A stretch of 64,000 nt of DNA. Source: Hyaloscypha bicolor E (Eukaryota; Ascomycota; Leotiomycetes; Helotiales; Hyaloscyphaceae). The stretch is taken from positions 186,001 to 250,000 of the forward strand of contig NW_020194515.1 of assembly GCF_002865645.1 (NCBI RefSeq), in the 5' to 3' direction. How positions within the stretch are numbered: position 1 is the first letter of the stretch; each line of letters begins with the position of its first letter. The notes under the pieces are model-generated. The model was not told the DNA's origin and ran no database searches. It was given only the letters and a program-made list of their open reading frames with translations. Positions 24,841-35,818 of the stretch are shown piece after piece. The position numbers were made by a program, and so were the translations under genes.

Positions 24841-25746
24841 ATGACGTTCTCGAGCATCGCTCTTGACAGTCGACAGATATATAGAGTCCTTAATACTTTT
24901 CTTTACCTTAAGCCAACGAGAAGGGAAGCCCTGAACAGAATCTTCATGTTATATCGGGATTTGGATGGAGGGTTTCTCCCTGATACTCCTAAATCCTTCC
25001 AAGTACATCGAGCATGTCACCAGACTCTTGGATTATGCCTGTCTTTTGTGCTTGATCCACTCACTATTTTCTGTTCTGTCATATCAGACCCAAGGCTTTG
25101 TTGTCCAAAAAATCCACCTTTCCATTCGATTCCCCATAACTTCAAACAGTACAAACTGACAGCTGCTCCTCTCTGTGACCTCCGGCCTGAGGTTGGCTTT
25201 TTCTACTTCCCTATAACTGACCCTTTGGGAGAGTCTGACCGGGGAATCGCTACAGCAACCTGGAAACACCTTGGCACTACAGATATGAGGAACTTGAAGC
25301 ACTTGGCACTAGGCTTAACTTTCTGTAGGCGTTAGGGAAAATAATTTTCCTATTCCGGACTGTTTAGTGATTTTCCTTTTGAGGCATTGTCCCAGGACTC
25401 CGGAACAATCTTAATCGAGCACTCGTTAACTTCTTGTCACCTAGGGCTTCACTACCGGTGGGGTCAGAGCCGGAACTTGGTCGAATATTGGCACCATCTT
25501 CCTCACCTCGAAAGAATCACTCTCGTCTTTCCCACCAAAGCATCCAAGTCAACGGCCGGAAATGTGCTAGAAGAGAGTGTTCAGCTCGATTTTGCCAAGA
25601 TGGGCTGGAACCTGGCAGCTGGCTTGCATGGATTAGGAGACAGACACAAATCTATAAAGGCCTTTCGCAAGTTCATGAAGGAGGATTTCAGAAGACTTCA
25701 AAAGCGCATTCAGCCTGGACCGTTCCAAAGTTTGACTGCAAGATGA
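24841..25746 (+). CDS. Possible 2EXR-like fungal gene, model uncertain
   Basis: Two blocks join in phase if an intron 25325-25444 (GTAGGC..CCTAG) is removed: the first ends NLKHLALGLTF and the second continues through YWHHLPHLERITLVFP to a stop at 25746. Alternation of a YFP strand, a helix, KHLAL and then LERITLVF recalls the fungal 2EXR family, proteins of unknown function. The N-terminal part before about 25130 fits poorly: it lacks the usual opening block of the family and may contain another intron or be decayed. It could equally be a pseudogene. The start given is only the first in-frame ATG of the open frame. Confidence 0.35.
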
Positions 25747-26942
25747 TGCTGCAGGGAGGAAGGGTTTTGCGAGACATCGAGAAGTACATGGGATTGGAGG
25801 GCGAGTCTAGATCTTTTGGTGTTCTAAAAGCTACTTGAATGATATTGAGGTTGGAGACCGGGAAGATTTTTGCAGGCCACAAAAATGAAGGGTGAGGAAT
25901 GGTGACTTCCGACTGTCTGGCTCGTGCTTAGACAGTATCCCAGCAAAATTGAAAACTCGTCCCTCAATATGAAGATTGTTCTACATTTTGTTCCACGCTG
26001 AAGCTGTACATTGAGCTCCTTAATTGCTCGATTATCCTGCGTAAAGCACGTATTCTTACAATAGGTTGAGTTAGTTAGCGTGATTGTTCCAGAGAGAACA
26101 TGGGCAGTGAGAAAGGCTGGATTTATATTATGTTCACCAAAGTTGGGCACTAGGAAATCCCAGGCCTAATGATTCCACATGGAGCTTGGTAATCAGCCGT
26201 TTCTAACTCCACCTGTCTGCTCGAATCTTTCCTGCATCTAGCGCAGGGCTTGTGGGGGGGAGAATGACAATACAAGACATCAATCAAACAATAAAGGCCT
26301 TCCTCAGAAAGCAATACGAAGTTCTGAAAGACTCTTAAAGACCAATGCAATAAAAAGTCCAGAAGTTCACCCCTGTCTGATTGACGCCACTGTTTGTTGA
26401 CACCCCGCCTTTAAGCGAGAACCCACCCCCTCTTACACGTTTGTCTCCATAATATCAAAGCTCACTCCTCGGGACGAAAACATTAGGAAAAAGAATATTT
26501 TAGTTAGATATACTGGGTAAGAGTTGTACATCTTACCTCTATATGACATTCTTCCCTACCAATTGCACTTGTGGTTCAATTAAGGTCCGAATTGCTTTAC
26601 TAGTAAGCGAACTCGGTTTATATATCCTCCTTTCCCGCTCTTAGGACAACTATTATCGTTATCGACCCGGAAGCATTCCGGATCACGGCTTCAAAACCGC
26701 TTCCTCGTGACCTCTCTTGCTAGCGCCAAATTAAGATCCGAAAAATGGACAATAGCTAGAAAAGTTCTGATACGCAAATGATCTCTTGAATACCTCCCTC
26801 CTCAACCCTTCGTCCTCCTCTTGTTCCTTGCCTCCCTGCACCACCACGCTCACCCTTTGCACATCGTGCGCAAGCTCCCATAAACCTTCAAAGACTTTTG
26901 CTGAATGAGCTTTGCTATCCAAACACCAAGCCGATCGTAAAC
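25747..26942. other. Intergenic, no gene seen
   Basis: About 1.2 kb. No frame with family features. Between about 26391 and 26720 the base texture changes: it starts TGTTGACACCCC and includes a TATATATCC box and a short palindrome CCGGA-AGCAT-TCCGG at 26670-26684. A solo LTR is conceivable, but neither its far end nor a target duplication could be found. Confidence 0.4.
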
Positions 26943-28420
26943 ATGCGCCTTTCTCTCCTTTTAGGAGTGATCTTCGGTATGTTTGCGCTGGCACTCGTTA
27001 TCCCCTGTCCACAATCTGTCACGAAGGTTGTAATCGAGACTCAATCCATCATTGGGAGACAAAGGTACGTCCCTATTCCAACCTCCCGTATTCCACAATG
27101 TCGAGCGCCGATCTAAGATCTTGAAGCAATGGCAATGTTCCCGCAAGTCCCACCCAAACTATTGACACAGTGGCGGCTGAGATCAACTCTCTCCTCGCGC
27201 TTCTCACACTGCCTGCCGACGGTGCTTCACCAATCTCTTCCCTTCCAGCGTCCGCCACATCTGGCAATGCCGGTTTTGATGGCCTTATGTTTATGAATGC
27301 CCTATCGTCTTGGGTCGAAGGTCTTGCAAACTCTGCTTGGATCACCAGCGTTCCCGTCTCGGAGTACGCCCTTTACACCTCGGAAGCCAAGATTGCTGCC
27401 TCAATCGCGCCTGCACTCTTCTCCCTTGGCTCTATTGAGGTGTCAATTCTGAAGTCCGAAGCTTTAGCAGAGTCGGCTGCTCTTTCAGCACAGTCGGCTT
27501 CACTGTCAGCACTTTCAGTACTCGAAGCATCGCTTGCTAGCAAGCAATTCACCTCAATCACAACGACTATCGGAACTGCAACAGCTATTATCACCAAGCC
27601 ACTTCTCGTTCCACTTGACATCCACCAGAAGAGCAAGCTTACAACAGGTCAAAAAATTGGCCTTGGGCTCGGAATTCCGGCATTCCTTATCGTGGTTGTC
27701 GCCATCACCTTCCTGCTCATCCATGTCCGCCGCAATCGCCACCGCTCTCAGCAACCCGGTTTCGTCGAACAATTTCCCATGTCTGAATCCACGAGACCAA
27801 ATCTCGCACCCCGAGACGAACCTAGTGGGAGTATACTCCGTGGTCGCTGTGGTTCCCCATCTAACAACGCTCCTATTGCCATTGATGACGACGACGAATT
27901 CCCCCATAGCGTAACCTCTGCCCGCCCCCGCCGGCAACGTCCTCGGAGCTACGACTCAGGAATAGTCGTCAATAATACTATCCAGCACGGGCAATCTCAA
28001 CATCGTCGACCTCAGTCCGACAGCGGCACCCCGTCTAACTGCCACCGCTCGCCCACTCAACGTGCGCTCGATCTGTTCGGCATGGCATACGGACTTGACC
28101 CAACCAATGACCGCTCTATTGACATGATCCCTACCACGCATGGACTCGGATCGGACCCAGTTGAAACTAATGCTAGAGACTTCAATAACTATGACAACCC
28201 AGTCGAGATGCCTGCTACCCCTGTTCCTGAACAGCAAGAAATTCGAGAGGAGCTTTCTGGCCAAAGCACCAAGGAGTCAGGTGAATTCACAACAGAGGGC
28301 AGCGAGGGTGGAACAGCATTGTCTGAGGAGACAGTGATGTCCAAGGAGGCATCGTTGTCTGAGGAGATACCATTGTCTGAGGTTCATGAGGTCAAGCACG
28401 AAGATCTCTATGACGCATGA
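26943..28420 (+). CDS. Single-pass membrane protein, Ala/Ser-rich ectodomain
   Basis: Predicted 471 aa from exons 26943-27064 and 27127-28420. The intron 27065-27126 starts GTACGT and ends AAG; this is the only join that keeps phase, and it gives GRQ-SNGNVPASPTQ. Layout: signal peptide (LLLGVIFGMFALALVIP), ectodomain to about residue 210 with an Ala/Ser-rich helical run (ESAALSAQSASLSALSVLEA), Thr-rich stretch (FTSITTTIGTATAIITK), one membrane span (LGLGIPAFLIVVVAITFLL) followed by basic residues RRNRHR, then a disordered cytoplasmic tail of about 230 residues. The tail ends in imperfect acidic repeats of the form LSEE. This is the layout of fungal wall or surface sensor-like proteins; no WSC or other lectin domain is seen. 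Function is unknown. Confidence 0.75.
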
Positions 28421-29209
28421 AGCAGCTAATAGTGGCTAGTAAGACGAAGCTCGAATTGCGAACGTGATCCAGCTTTGTTCTGAAGGACACTCGAATACCA
28501 AGATATATGACAATCATCTGGATTTTTTCTGTCGGCTCTCCGGAGTCGTGAAGAACTATCGTCCAAGTGATTGACAAGAGCATAACTTATGTACGAATTT
28601 TCGCTCTAACGAGAGATGAGATATGACGAAAGGTGGATTATAAAAGGGAGTTACTTGAAACTATTCTTTCTGTTGACGCTGCATTGCAGATTCAAGAAAG
28701 GAAGGAACTACCATTCGGACAACCGGAGCACCCATTTCACGAACGCTGAATTGTATTCCCAAAAGTTTTGTACTCAAAAAAAAAAAACAGATTCCTTTTA
28801 CAAACCTATTCTTCTTTTCTTCTGGTCATGAAATCCAGCACAGATCCACAGTTCCTCCCGAGCAGGAGCTTCACCAATAATTGGCTGCTCCTCAAGAGTG
28901 TATCCCATGATTAAAGTCCACGCTTGCAATACCTTCCCATCCTCTACCCAATTCTCTCAGCCAAAATACCCGGCGCATGCATGCGTTAAGTATTCTGAGA
29001 TTTTTGAATTAATTGTTGTATCATCCAATGGTGGCTGCTCGCCATTAGTTCCAAGTCTTGTCCCACCGCCTTGAATCAAGTCAGCAGACGGTCATGTGGA
29101 GGAACAAGGACGCTTACCAATGATGATATCTCCTGCTCCAGAGAAGGACTGCTCGAGACTGCATATGTTCTCCGGATATAGGGCTTTCTTAAATCATCGT
29201 TCGCTTAAG
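28421..29209. other. Intergenic, no gene seen
   Basis: About 790 bp between the membrane protein gene and the DAO pseudogene. Contains an A12 run near 28779-28790. No coding features recognised on either strand. Confidence 0.5.
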
Positions 29210-30005
29210 AGCTGGGTTGTTCACAATGCGCGAGCCTGGCCGAAGGGAGGCGACCTGTGCTCGGGTGGGAATGATGCACGAGGCAGCTGGCGAAATAAAG
29301 CGCCAGTGTAGGCATTCGTTGCCAAAATGAGCTTGGAAGCCCTGATGTTGCCCCTGTCCGTGTGCACAATCCATTCTTTCTTCGAATCACAAGTCGGGTA
29401 TTGCGAAACTTCAACAACAGGCGTGTTCGTCTGTAGATTCAAGCCCTTCTTGATGCAAATCTCAAGTAACGCACAAAAAAAACTTGTAAGGGGAAAGAGC
29501 TTAGGCCGAAAAGGAAATAGCTCCCACGCCTTCGGGGATAAGCAGTTCTTCTCGCGTCCACGTTGCACTCCATACCCGATGCTTGGTCAAAATTCCTGTC
29601 TCGACATTCCCTTCGAGGATTTCCTTCCTTGCTGCCTGTTCCTCCAGGGCTGCCTCCCATTTCACGGATTCAGCGAGAACATCGAGCGTCTCCACATCTC
29701 TCAAATCGACTCGATGCCCAGCTCTTTGATTAATCCCCCCAAATTCGCCACGTTCTCCTCCTCTAGAACCTCAAGCTTCAATGCATCTTCTTTCCCGAAA
29801 GCTTCAAGGTAGTTCTTGAAGTCCAAGTACCGCCCAACGCGGCAATGGCCACCGTTGCGACCTGTAGCTCCGCTGGATACTTGGCGTGCTTCTAGGAATG
29901 TCGATGGAAGCATTGGGTGGTTCTTGCAGCAGTTTGCATGCTATGGCAGTACTTGTTATGCCTGGTCCAATTATGGCGCAACGGAGGAGTAGTGTAGTGC
30001 GGTGG
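29210..30005 (-). pseudogene. Decayed FAD-dependent oxidoreductase (DAO family)
   Basis: Read on the minus strand from about 30005, three frames are needed to follow one protein of the DAO type. It starts with CAIIGPGITSTAIACKLLQE (dinucleotide-binding motif, third Gly changed), shifts frame before EARQVSSGATGRNGGHCRVG, shifts again near GIES|DLRDVETLDVL, and again before GLNLQTNTPVVEV and SKLILATNAYTGAL. It then ends in a stop soon after, without the rest of the substrate domain. Sister genes in fungi are about 430-480 aa. The FAD signature SSGATGRNGGH is well kept, so decay appears recent. Original substrate (amino acid or polyamine) cannot be told. Confidence 0.85.
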
Positions 30006-31763
30006 TGGTCGGCGATAAGCAGAGGTGGGGTTTGCCAGCATGACTTTGTGGGGTTTTAGCGTAGAAGGCCAACAGGTATTTTACTTCGAGTCATTTTAGA
30101 ATAATAGTAGTGTAAGGAAGTACTTGTAAAGAGGGAGAGGACCAATTATCCTTTCAGTATTCTCTTTGGAGTCTGAAGGGAAGAGATGATTATGAAGCAG
30201 CATACGACATGGGACTCTTGACCGGCGGCTGCCTGGAAACTTTGCCTTGGGTGGTATCGAGCAGCGTAAGATCTTGGTTGGCAATTCTTTAGATGAAACA
30301 CGAGGACCTGCCCTTAGAGGGTAGAGTGCAATTGCGACTGACATCTACCTCACAGAATGCCCAATTACTTAAGACTGATTCTGGGAGCTTGCAGATCTTT
30401 GCTGCAATGTGATCGGCGTGGTCGGCGTGATGCTGCCACTGGCTGACCCAGGAATTGCATTGATGAATCCGGTCAATCGACCGATAAAGATGGGGAAATT
30501 GTCATGTTGTGTGTTCCTGGGAGCAGAGGGTGCTCCGTAGAAGGAAGGGAAGAAGCGGTCCGATAGCCAGGGGGTCAAGGCTAGGCGAGTGCCTAATTCT
30601 ACTCTTCTCGGCGTATTCTTGAGCACAGCGCCTTTCGCCCCTTCCCTTGGTCGGGACGCCGCCTCATTTCTTCACGGCACAACTCCTTCTCCTTCTTCTC
30701 TCGTCAACCCCTTAATTCTTATTCAACTTTCGCCAAGTATGAGCTCAGCTCCTCCCCTTTCCATGCACAGGATCGGGGCCTGGGGCTGATGTCTGGAATT
30801 CTCTCGTACTTCATCCGCTTTTGGTCGATGCGATATCCAACTTGTATACTCGTCACTGCGACCTGCTTCCAGACCGACATTGCATAGGCTGCCATTGCTA
30901 ATGGATGTACTTCTGTACAGTTCTGCCCCGTTTAAGGTTGTTTTTAACGTCCGAAACGATAGCATCTCCCTGCACCTTTCGATCACCATGGACAGCTTGT
31001 CCAGATTCGGATAGGAGGATTCAGCTGGGGGCACCACCAGCCAAAGAAGGGGCGGTGGCTTTGAAGTGGGAAGCGCTGTCAAAATTTGTATTGCTCGGAG
31101 TCCAGGAACACTCGCTGTCTCGCTGAGCCTCAAAATTGTTCCTTGGATTTGTGAGAAGGATGTTTCTGCCCCCTGGTTGCTTTTTGGCAGTTCATATTGG
31201 AGGTACTGTACCCTTCAACCATCTTTCTTCCCCTTTCCTTCTACACGTCTCGCAATCGCTTTCTCTCCTTCTGTGGGTGCAAGGACTGCTCAAAATCAAA
31301 AACCGATCACAGCAGTGCTGTTGAGGCTCCTGAGTGGTCGACGGCTCTGGACCCCCTGTGACACAAAAATGTCCATGCAGAGCTTATCGTCCCATCTTTT
31401 GAGGAGTAGAGAAAATAGGTATTGCTCAGCGCGGGTGAGGACAATAGGGATGGATGTCAAGGCGGATGGTTGGAGGTATGATAGAACGACATATAAGGCT
31501 AGGAAGTTAACAGATACAATGAATGACTAATTAAATTTGCACAGTTTTCTATGCAAATGGAACCTCGAGACTGACATGAATTTTGGGTCAGCCCCTGACG
31601 CTTTAGCCATGGCCATCCTGGGCAGCCGCAGCCCCTGAAATTAGCGAGCCTCGGTGCAAAAACTGACCGACAGTGATGTCATTGTTGCCATCATTTCTTG
31701 CTCACACTCCAGGACCACATCAAACCCACTGATTCACATAATTCTGAGGATAGATATGACAAC
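30006..31763. other. Gap without a recognisable gene
   Basis: About 1.75 kb. Frames up to 154 codons occur on both strands but overlap one another and show no domain. One minus frame at 30369-30626 has a slightly coding look (LALTPWLSDRFFPSFYGAPS) but no partner exon was found. Confidence 0.45.
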
Positions 31764-33392
31764 ATGGTCCAGGTACAGTGCCAATTGGCAGGAATTGCCA
31801 TAGGACAATTGCTCCTCCAACTCGGAACCGCCGCCCAGATCCCACTCTATCCAGAATCTCATACTGAAGGATATAAATTCGACCCATTACTGTAGGTCTT
31901 TCTTTCATAGATCGTAAAATATGTCTGGTCATGCCAAATTATAGGAATTGAGACTGATTGAGACTTATGGTAGACACTTGCCTGGAATCAGTCCCTATTT
32001 CGATGTTATAGGATCAGGACTGTAAGTAAAGGGAGAAAAGTTCCTTCTTACTCTGATATTCTCATGCTATTCGACAGAAAATATTCAACATTACAGAGGC
32101 AGTGTTCACCGATGATTGCTGATTCCCTCGCTGCCAGATCTCATGCCGCCCCGCAGTATTGTGAAGTGACGGCGGCTTCATATCTGATCCGACACGCTGC
32201 AATTTATGCAAACGATGACGACTATGAACAGTACATTGAACCATTCATTAAGAAGCTCAACTGCACATACACTTCTTCCCTCTCTAACAAGAAGCGGGGA
32301 GGGTGGAAAGGCCCTCTTTCCTTCGATAAATGGGAGAACCCAATTAACGATCCAGAGAACCAATTGGAACAGATCACTCCCCAGGGAATCAAAGACTCAA
32401 AGAAAGTGGGAAAGCGTCTTCTTTCTCGATACCCGAAGCTGGTACCCACGACGAAACGGATATATGCGGACAAGAGAGCGAGGATAAAGGACACGGCTGC
32501 CGCGTTTGTGAAGGTGTTTCCACAGGAAGTAGAGGTTGTGGAGATTAACTTGAACCGGTCCTCTTTTCACGCTCAAGATCCACATAAAGCATGCAAAGCT
32601 TTCTCAAAGAAACCTGGGAATGGCGAGCTTGAGACATTCATGTCACATTACACAATCCCCATCATTAGTCGTCTGCAGAGATTCTCTCCCGTGAAGCTAG
32701 CAGAGACAGATATCATGGGCCTCCAACAACTCTGCGGCTACGAATCCGCGATCCGGGGAAAGAAAAGCGATATCTGCGACGTGTTTACAGACTCGGAATG
32801 GATGGCCTATGAATATGCATGGGATCTGAAATACTCCTATATGGTCGGACATGGCAACCCGTTATCACCGTACCTTGGTTTCCCCTGGTTGAACACTGCT
32901 TCAGAACTGATGTCGAAGTTCCACGCTCCGAGACATGAAGAGGGAGAGGGAGAGGGAGAGGGAGAGGGAGATATACCTGATGACGATGGCCAACGCTTCT
33001 TCCTCGCTTTCACACATAGAGAAGTCCCGCCTTTCATAGCTACCGCTCTCGGGCTGTTCAACTCCTCGAACGCATTCGCGGAAGAGTTCCCCACTGACAG
33101 GATAAACTGGAGCCGGAGTTGGAAAATGGCGGAACTCATCCCTTTCCTTGGCCATGTGGGAATCGAGAAGTTGACATGTAAGGAAGTGAGTATGGACCAG
33201 AAGGAGGAGAAGGAGTATGTTCGGGTTATTGCAAATAGTGCACCGAGACCGATTCCGAGGTGTCAGGATGGACCGGGAGCGAGTTGTCCCTTTGACGAGT
33301 TTACGCGGATTGTGAGGAGGGGGATGGAGGTCTATGGGGATTTTGATGGAGTTTGTGGGAATGATGATGAGGAGGATTTTGGGGGGTTGTGA
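31764..33392 (+). CDS. Secreted histidine-phosphatase-fold protein, altered active site
   Basis: Predicted 476 aa from exons 31764-31891, 31974-32021 and 32138-33392; joins read DPLL-HLPGISPYFD and GSGL-SHAAPQ. A signal peptide covers the first about 28 residues (LAGIAIGQLLLQLGTAA). The fold is histidine phosphatase clade 2 (phytase/acid phosphatase-like): EVTAASYLIRHAAIYAND, RIYADKRARIKDTA and, near residue 349, FLAFTHREVPPFI. The usual RHGxRxP is RHAAIYAND here (Arg77-His78 kept, second Arg and Pro missing), and the usual HD/HAE motif is HRE. I know relatives in fungi with a similar signature, so this is probably a divergent secreted subfamily rather than a damaged phytase. Activity on phosphoesters is uncertain. 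A Glu-Gly repeat near residue 328 comes from a hexanucleotide repeat. Confidence 0.85.
32942..32971 (+). repeat. Hexanucleotide repeat (GGGAGA)5 inside a coding exon
   Basis: Five perfect copies of GGGAGA in exon 3 of the histidine-phosphatase-fold gene encode alternating Glu and Gly in an acidic loop. The unit length keeps frame, so copy changes would alter only loop length. Confidence 0.9.
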
Positions 33393-33686
33393 AAGTGGTA
33401 GGTGTGCAGTGTGTCAAATGAAATTAGATTAGATTAATGGCTATTGATCTAATCTATCCACGAAATATACTCATTAATCATATTCTAATCACTTATTAAT
33501 CAGATTAATCATGAATATTCATTATTAATTTAATTAACACACACGTGACTCTGCACGTGACATATTAGCTGAATTGTGATCGTAACACCTGACATGACTT
33601 CAAAATATTACTTTATGTACAACAGTTATCACATGGCATTTCTTCCAATTATGGGAGGAGATTCCTTCCCAGACAAGCATGGCTGT

Positions 33687-35333
33687 TTAAACATAGGCTG
33701 GGAATTTCTCCATCTCTTTGTCAGCTTCAAGCTTCTCTTTCTCGAGAGTCCTCTTGTGCTCTTCACTCCTGATCCGAATCGAGCACTTGAAAGGTTTTGG
33801 GCGGATGTTGAAGCCATCTGTGTAGTCAAGAGTATCACTCAAAAGAGTCAGTACTGTACTCCATTTGATCTCTTGAGCACATATATTGACTTACTATGTC
33901 CTCGTAGCCTGAATATCAAAAGACCAAATGAGCTTCGCCAATGCGATAAAAAGTGAATTGGCCGCAAGATCAGCACCAGGACAGATCCTCCTGCCCCAGC
34001 CAAAAGACGAGTGTCCCGCTTTTGCCGGATGAGTCTTCTGTCCCTTTAATTCGGGAACATACCTTGGGTCTTTTTCATCGAGAAATCGAGCTGGGTTGAA
34101 GAGGTCAGGCTTGGGATAGTATTCGTCGTTGAGGTTTATGGCCCAAGAATTCCCAAGAATCGTGGTACCCCGTGGGATCAACCAGCCTTCATAGTTATCG
34201 TCTTCTGTCGAGGCATGAGGAGTTCCTCCCAGCACGGCTACGGGACGCCATCGGAGAACCTCTTTTGCAAGAGCGCGGATGTAGGGGAGGTTTGCTTCAT
34301 CGTCGAAAGTTGGCGTTCGGCTGATGCCAATTACGGACTCCATCTCAGCGTGAGCGACGACCAGAGCTTCGGGGTGTGTGACGAGGGCTAGGATGGCGGA
34401 GCACAGTGTTGATGCAGTTGTATCTGATCCAGCACCGAATAAGGAAGATGGCACATTGCAGAAATCCTTTTCTGGGAGTGGGATGTGCTCCTCTTCGCGA
34501 ACAGCGAGCAGTGTCTGTGTTAGAGAAGGAGCAGCTTCAAGGCCTTTCTCTTTTGCAACCAAAATATCTCTTTTCACTCCCTCAACAAGCGCAATGTTCG
34601 ATTGAGCCTCCAAGTTGGAATGTGCCTCGATATTCCTCTTCCAAGGGGCCAAGAACGGGGGTATATATTTGAGAATTGGGAACGATTCCGCCTTGTAGGC
34701 ACCAGGAACGTTCAAGGAAGCCATAAAATGCATGAACTCAAGTCGCTCCCGAATAATTGGAGAATCGACAGAATCGATCCGATGGCCGTACGATATCGAG
34801 AACACTACACTGGCCGTGAATCGGTCAAACTCACGTTCCCAGTTGTCTGGGTTCCGCATGATACGGAATGCCAGTCGAGTGGATTCTGCTTCTTGCCGAG
34901 CTTTGTATGTCCGGAGAGCTGCTGGAGTCATAGCACGGTGCAGCAGCTTCCTTCTCACGGACCACTCTTTTCCATACGGCTGTACAAGCACCGACCCTCC
35001 TCCATAGATCTCTCCCATGACCACGAATCTTGGTCTCGAAGAATATTTATTGCTCCGCTTCTCCATCAGGTCAACAGCGATTTGCGGGTCCGATATAACC
35101 AGCGTAGGCCTTCTTCCAACCCAGACGGTGAAGATTGGGCCGTATATCTTGGACCATTCTTGGAATTGGATCCATGGCTTTGAGCTGGGAAATTTGTTGC
35201 CGACAAATGGGAGAGGCAATGGTCCTGGTGGCATGCGGTACCATGTCCAGATATCACTGAGAAGGATGACCAAAGGGATGGCGACGAGGCCAGCCCAGGT
35301 GTACCAGGAAGCTAGTGCTGAGAGGAGAGACAT
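33687..35333 (-). CDS. Cytochrome P450 (E-class, OrdA-like)
   Basis: Predicted 529 aa from exons 33895-35333 and 33687-33837 (minus strand). The intron 33838-33894 runs GTAAGT..GAG and joins ATRT-YDTLDYTDGFNIRPKPF, matching the usual end of this P450 group. An N-terminal membrane anchor (AGLVAIPLVILLSDIW) is followed by the Pro-rich hinge PPGPLPLPFVGN. Diagnostic motifs: oxygen-binding AGSDTT at 301-306, ExxR at 358-361 (EVLRWRP), heme loop FGWGRRICPG with Cys451 as ligand. It is closest in style to fungal O-methylsterigmatocystin oxidoreductase-like P450s, a label used for many unrelated substrates. It lies tail-to-head behind the FAD monooxygenase, same strand, 485 bp apart, so a joint pathway is plausible. 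Confidence 0.93.
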
Positions 35334-35818
35334 TGCGAAGTGATATCAAAGCATGTAAAACACTTGGAGAAAGGTTTTTGCAGCTGAGAGTTGCTGAGAA
35401 GAGGACGGGCGAGGTATGTAACCCTGGAGCGGGGAACCCCGCCAGAGCGCCAGAGCGTGGGGAATTGACTCTTTGACAGGGGCTCGCTTGCAGGGCGTGC
35501 GGCCTGAAAAGTACAGTAGAACCCTAGTGCACCAACTAGTGCCAGCCTGGCGACGTCTCCTCCCCGAAGCCGCCTCTCTCTCTCGGCTGCATCGAATCCC
35601 TTGACTGGAGTCCACCTCTGATTGAACGCCTCGGCGAAACATACAGTATGCCACGGCAATCGTTCACGGCAACTGCTGTTCCGATTGAGACACTGAAGGC
35701 CCCACGAGGTTTGTTGAGGAAAGCTACGTCTATCTCTGCACTGCAATTCCTATTTGCTGACCTCGCAGTTGACATAGAGACCCCTAACGAGTAAGCGACT
35801 CTCCATATAAACCCCTAT
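35334..35818. promoter_or_regulatory. Spacer containing the P450 promoter
   Basis: The 485 bp between the monooxygenase stop and the P450 start must contain the monooxygenase 3' end and the P450 promoter. No gene is seen. No specific binding site can be claimed. Confidence 0.4.

Noticed and set aside
26391..26720. Possible solo LTR beginning TGTTGACACCCC with a TATATATCC box and a small palindrome
   Set aside because: No matching CA end, no target-site duplication and no second copy in the window.
33538..33562. Two CACGTGA motifs (bHLH-type sites)
   Set aside because: They lie between the converging 3' ends of the phosphatase-fold gene and the P450 gene, so a promoter role for either is unlikely.
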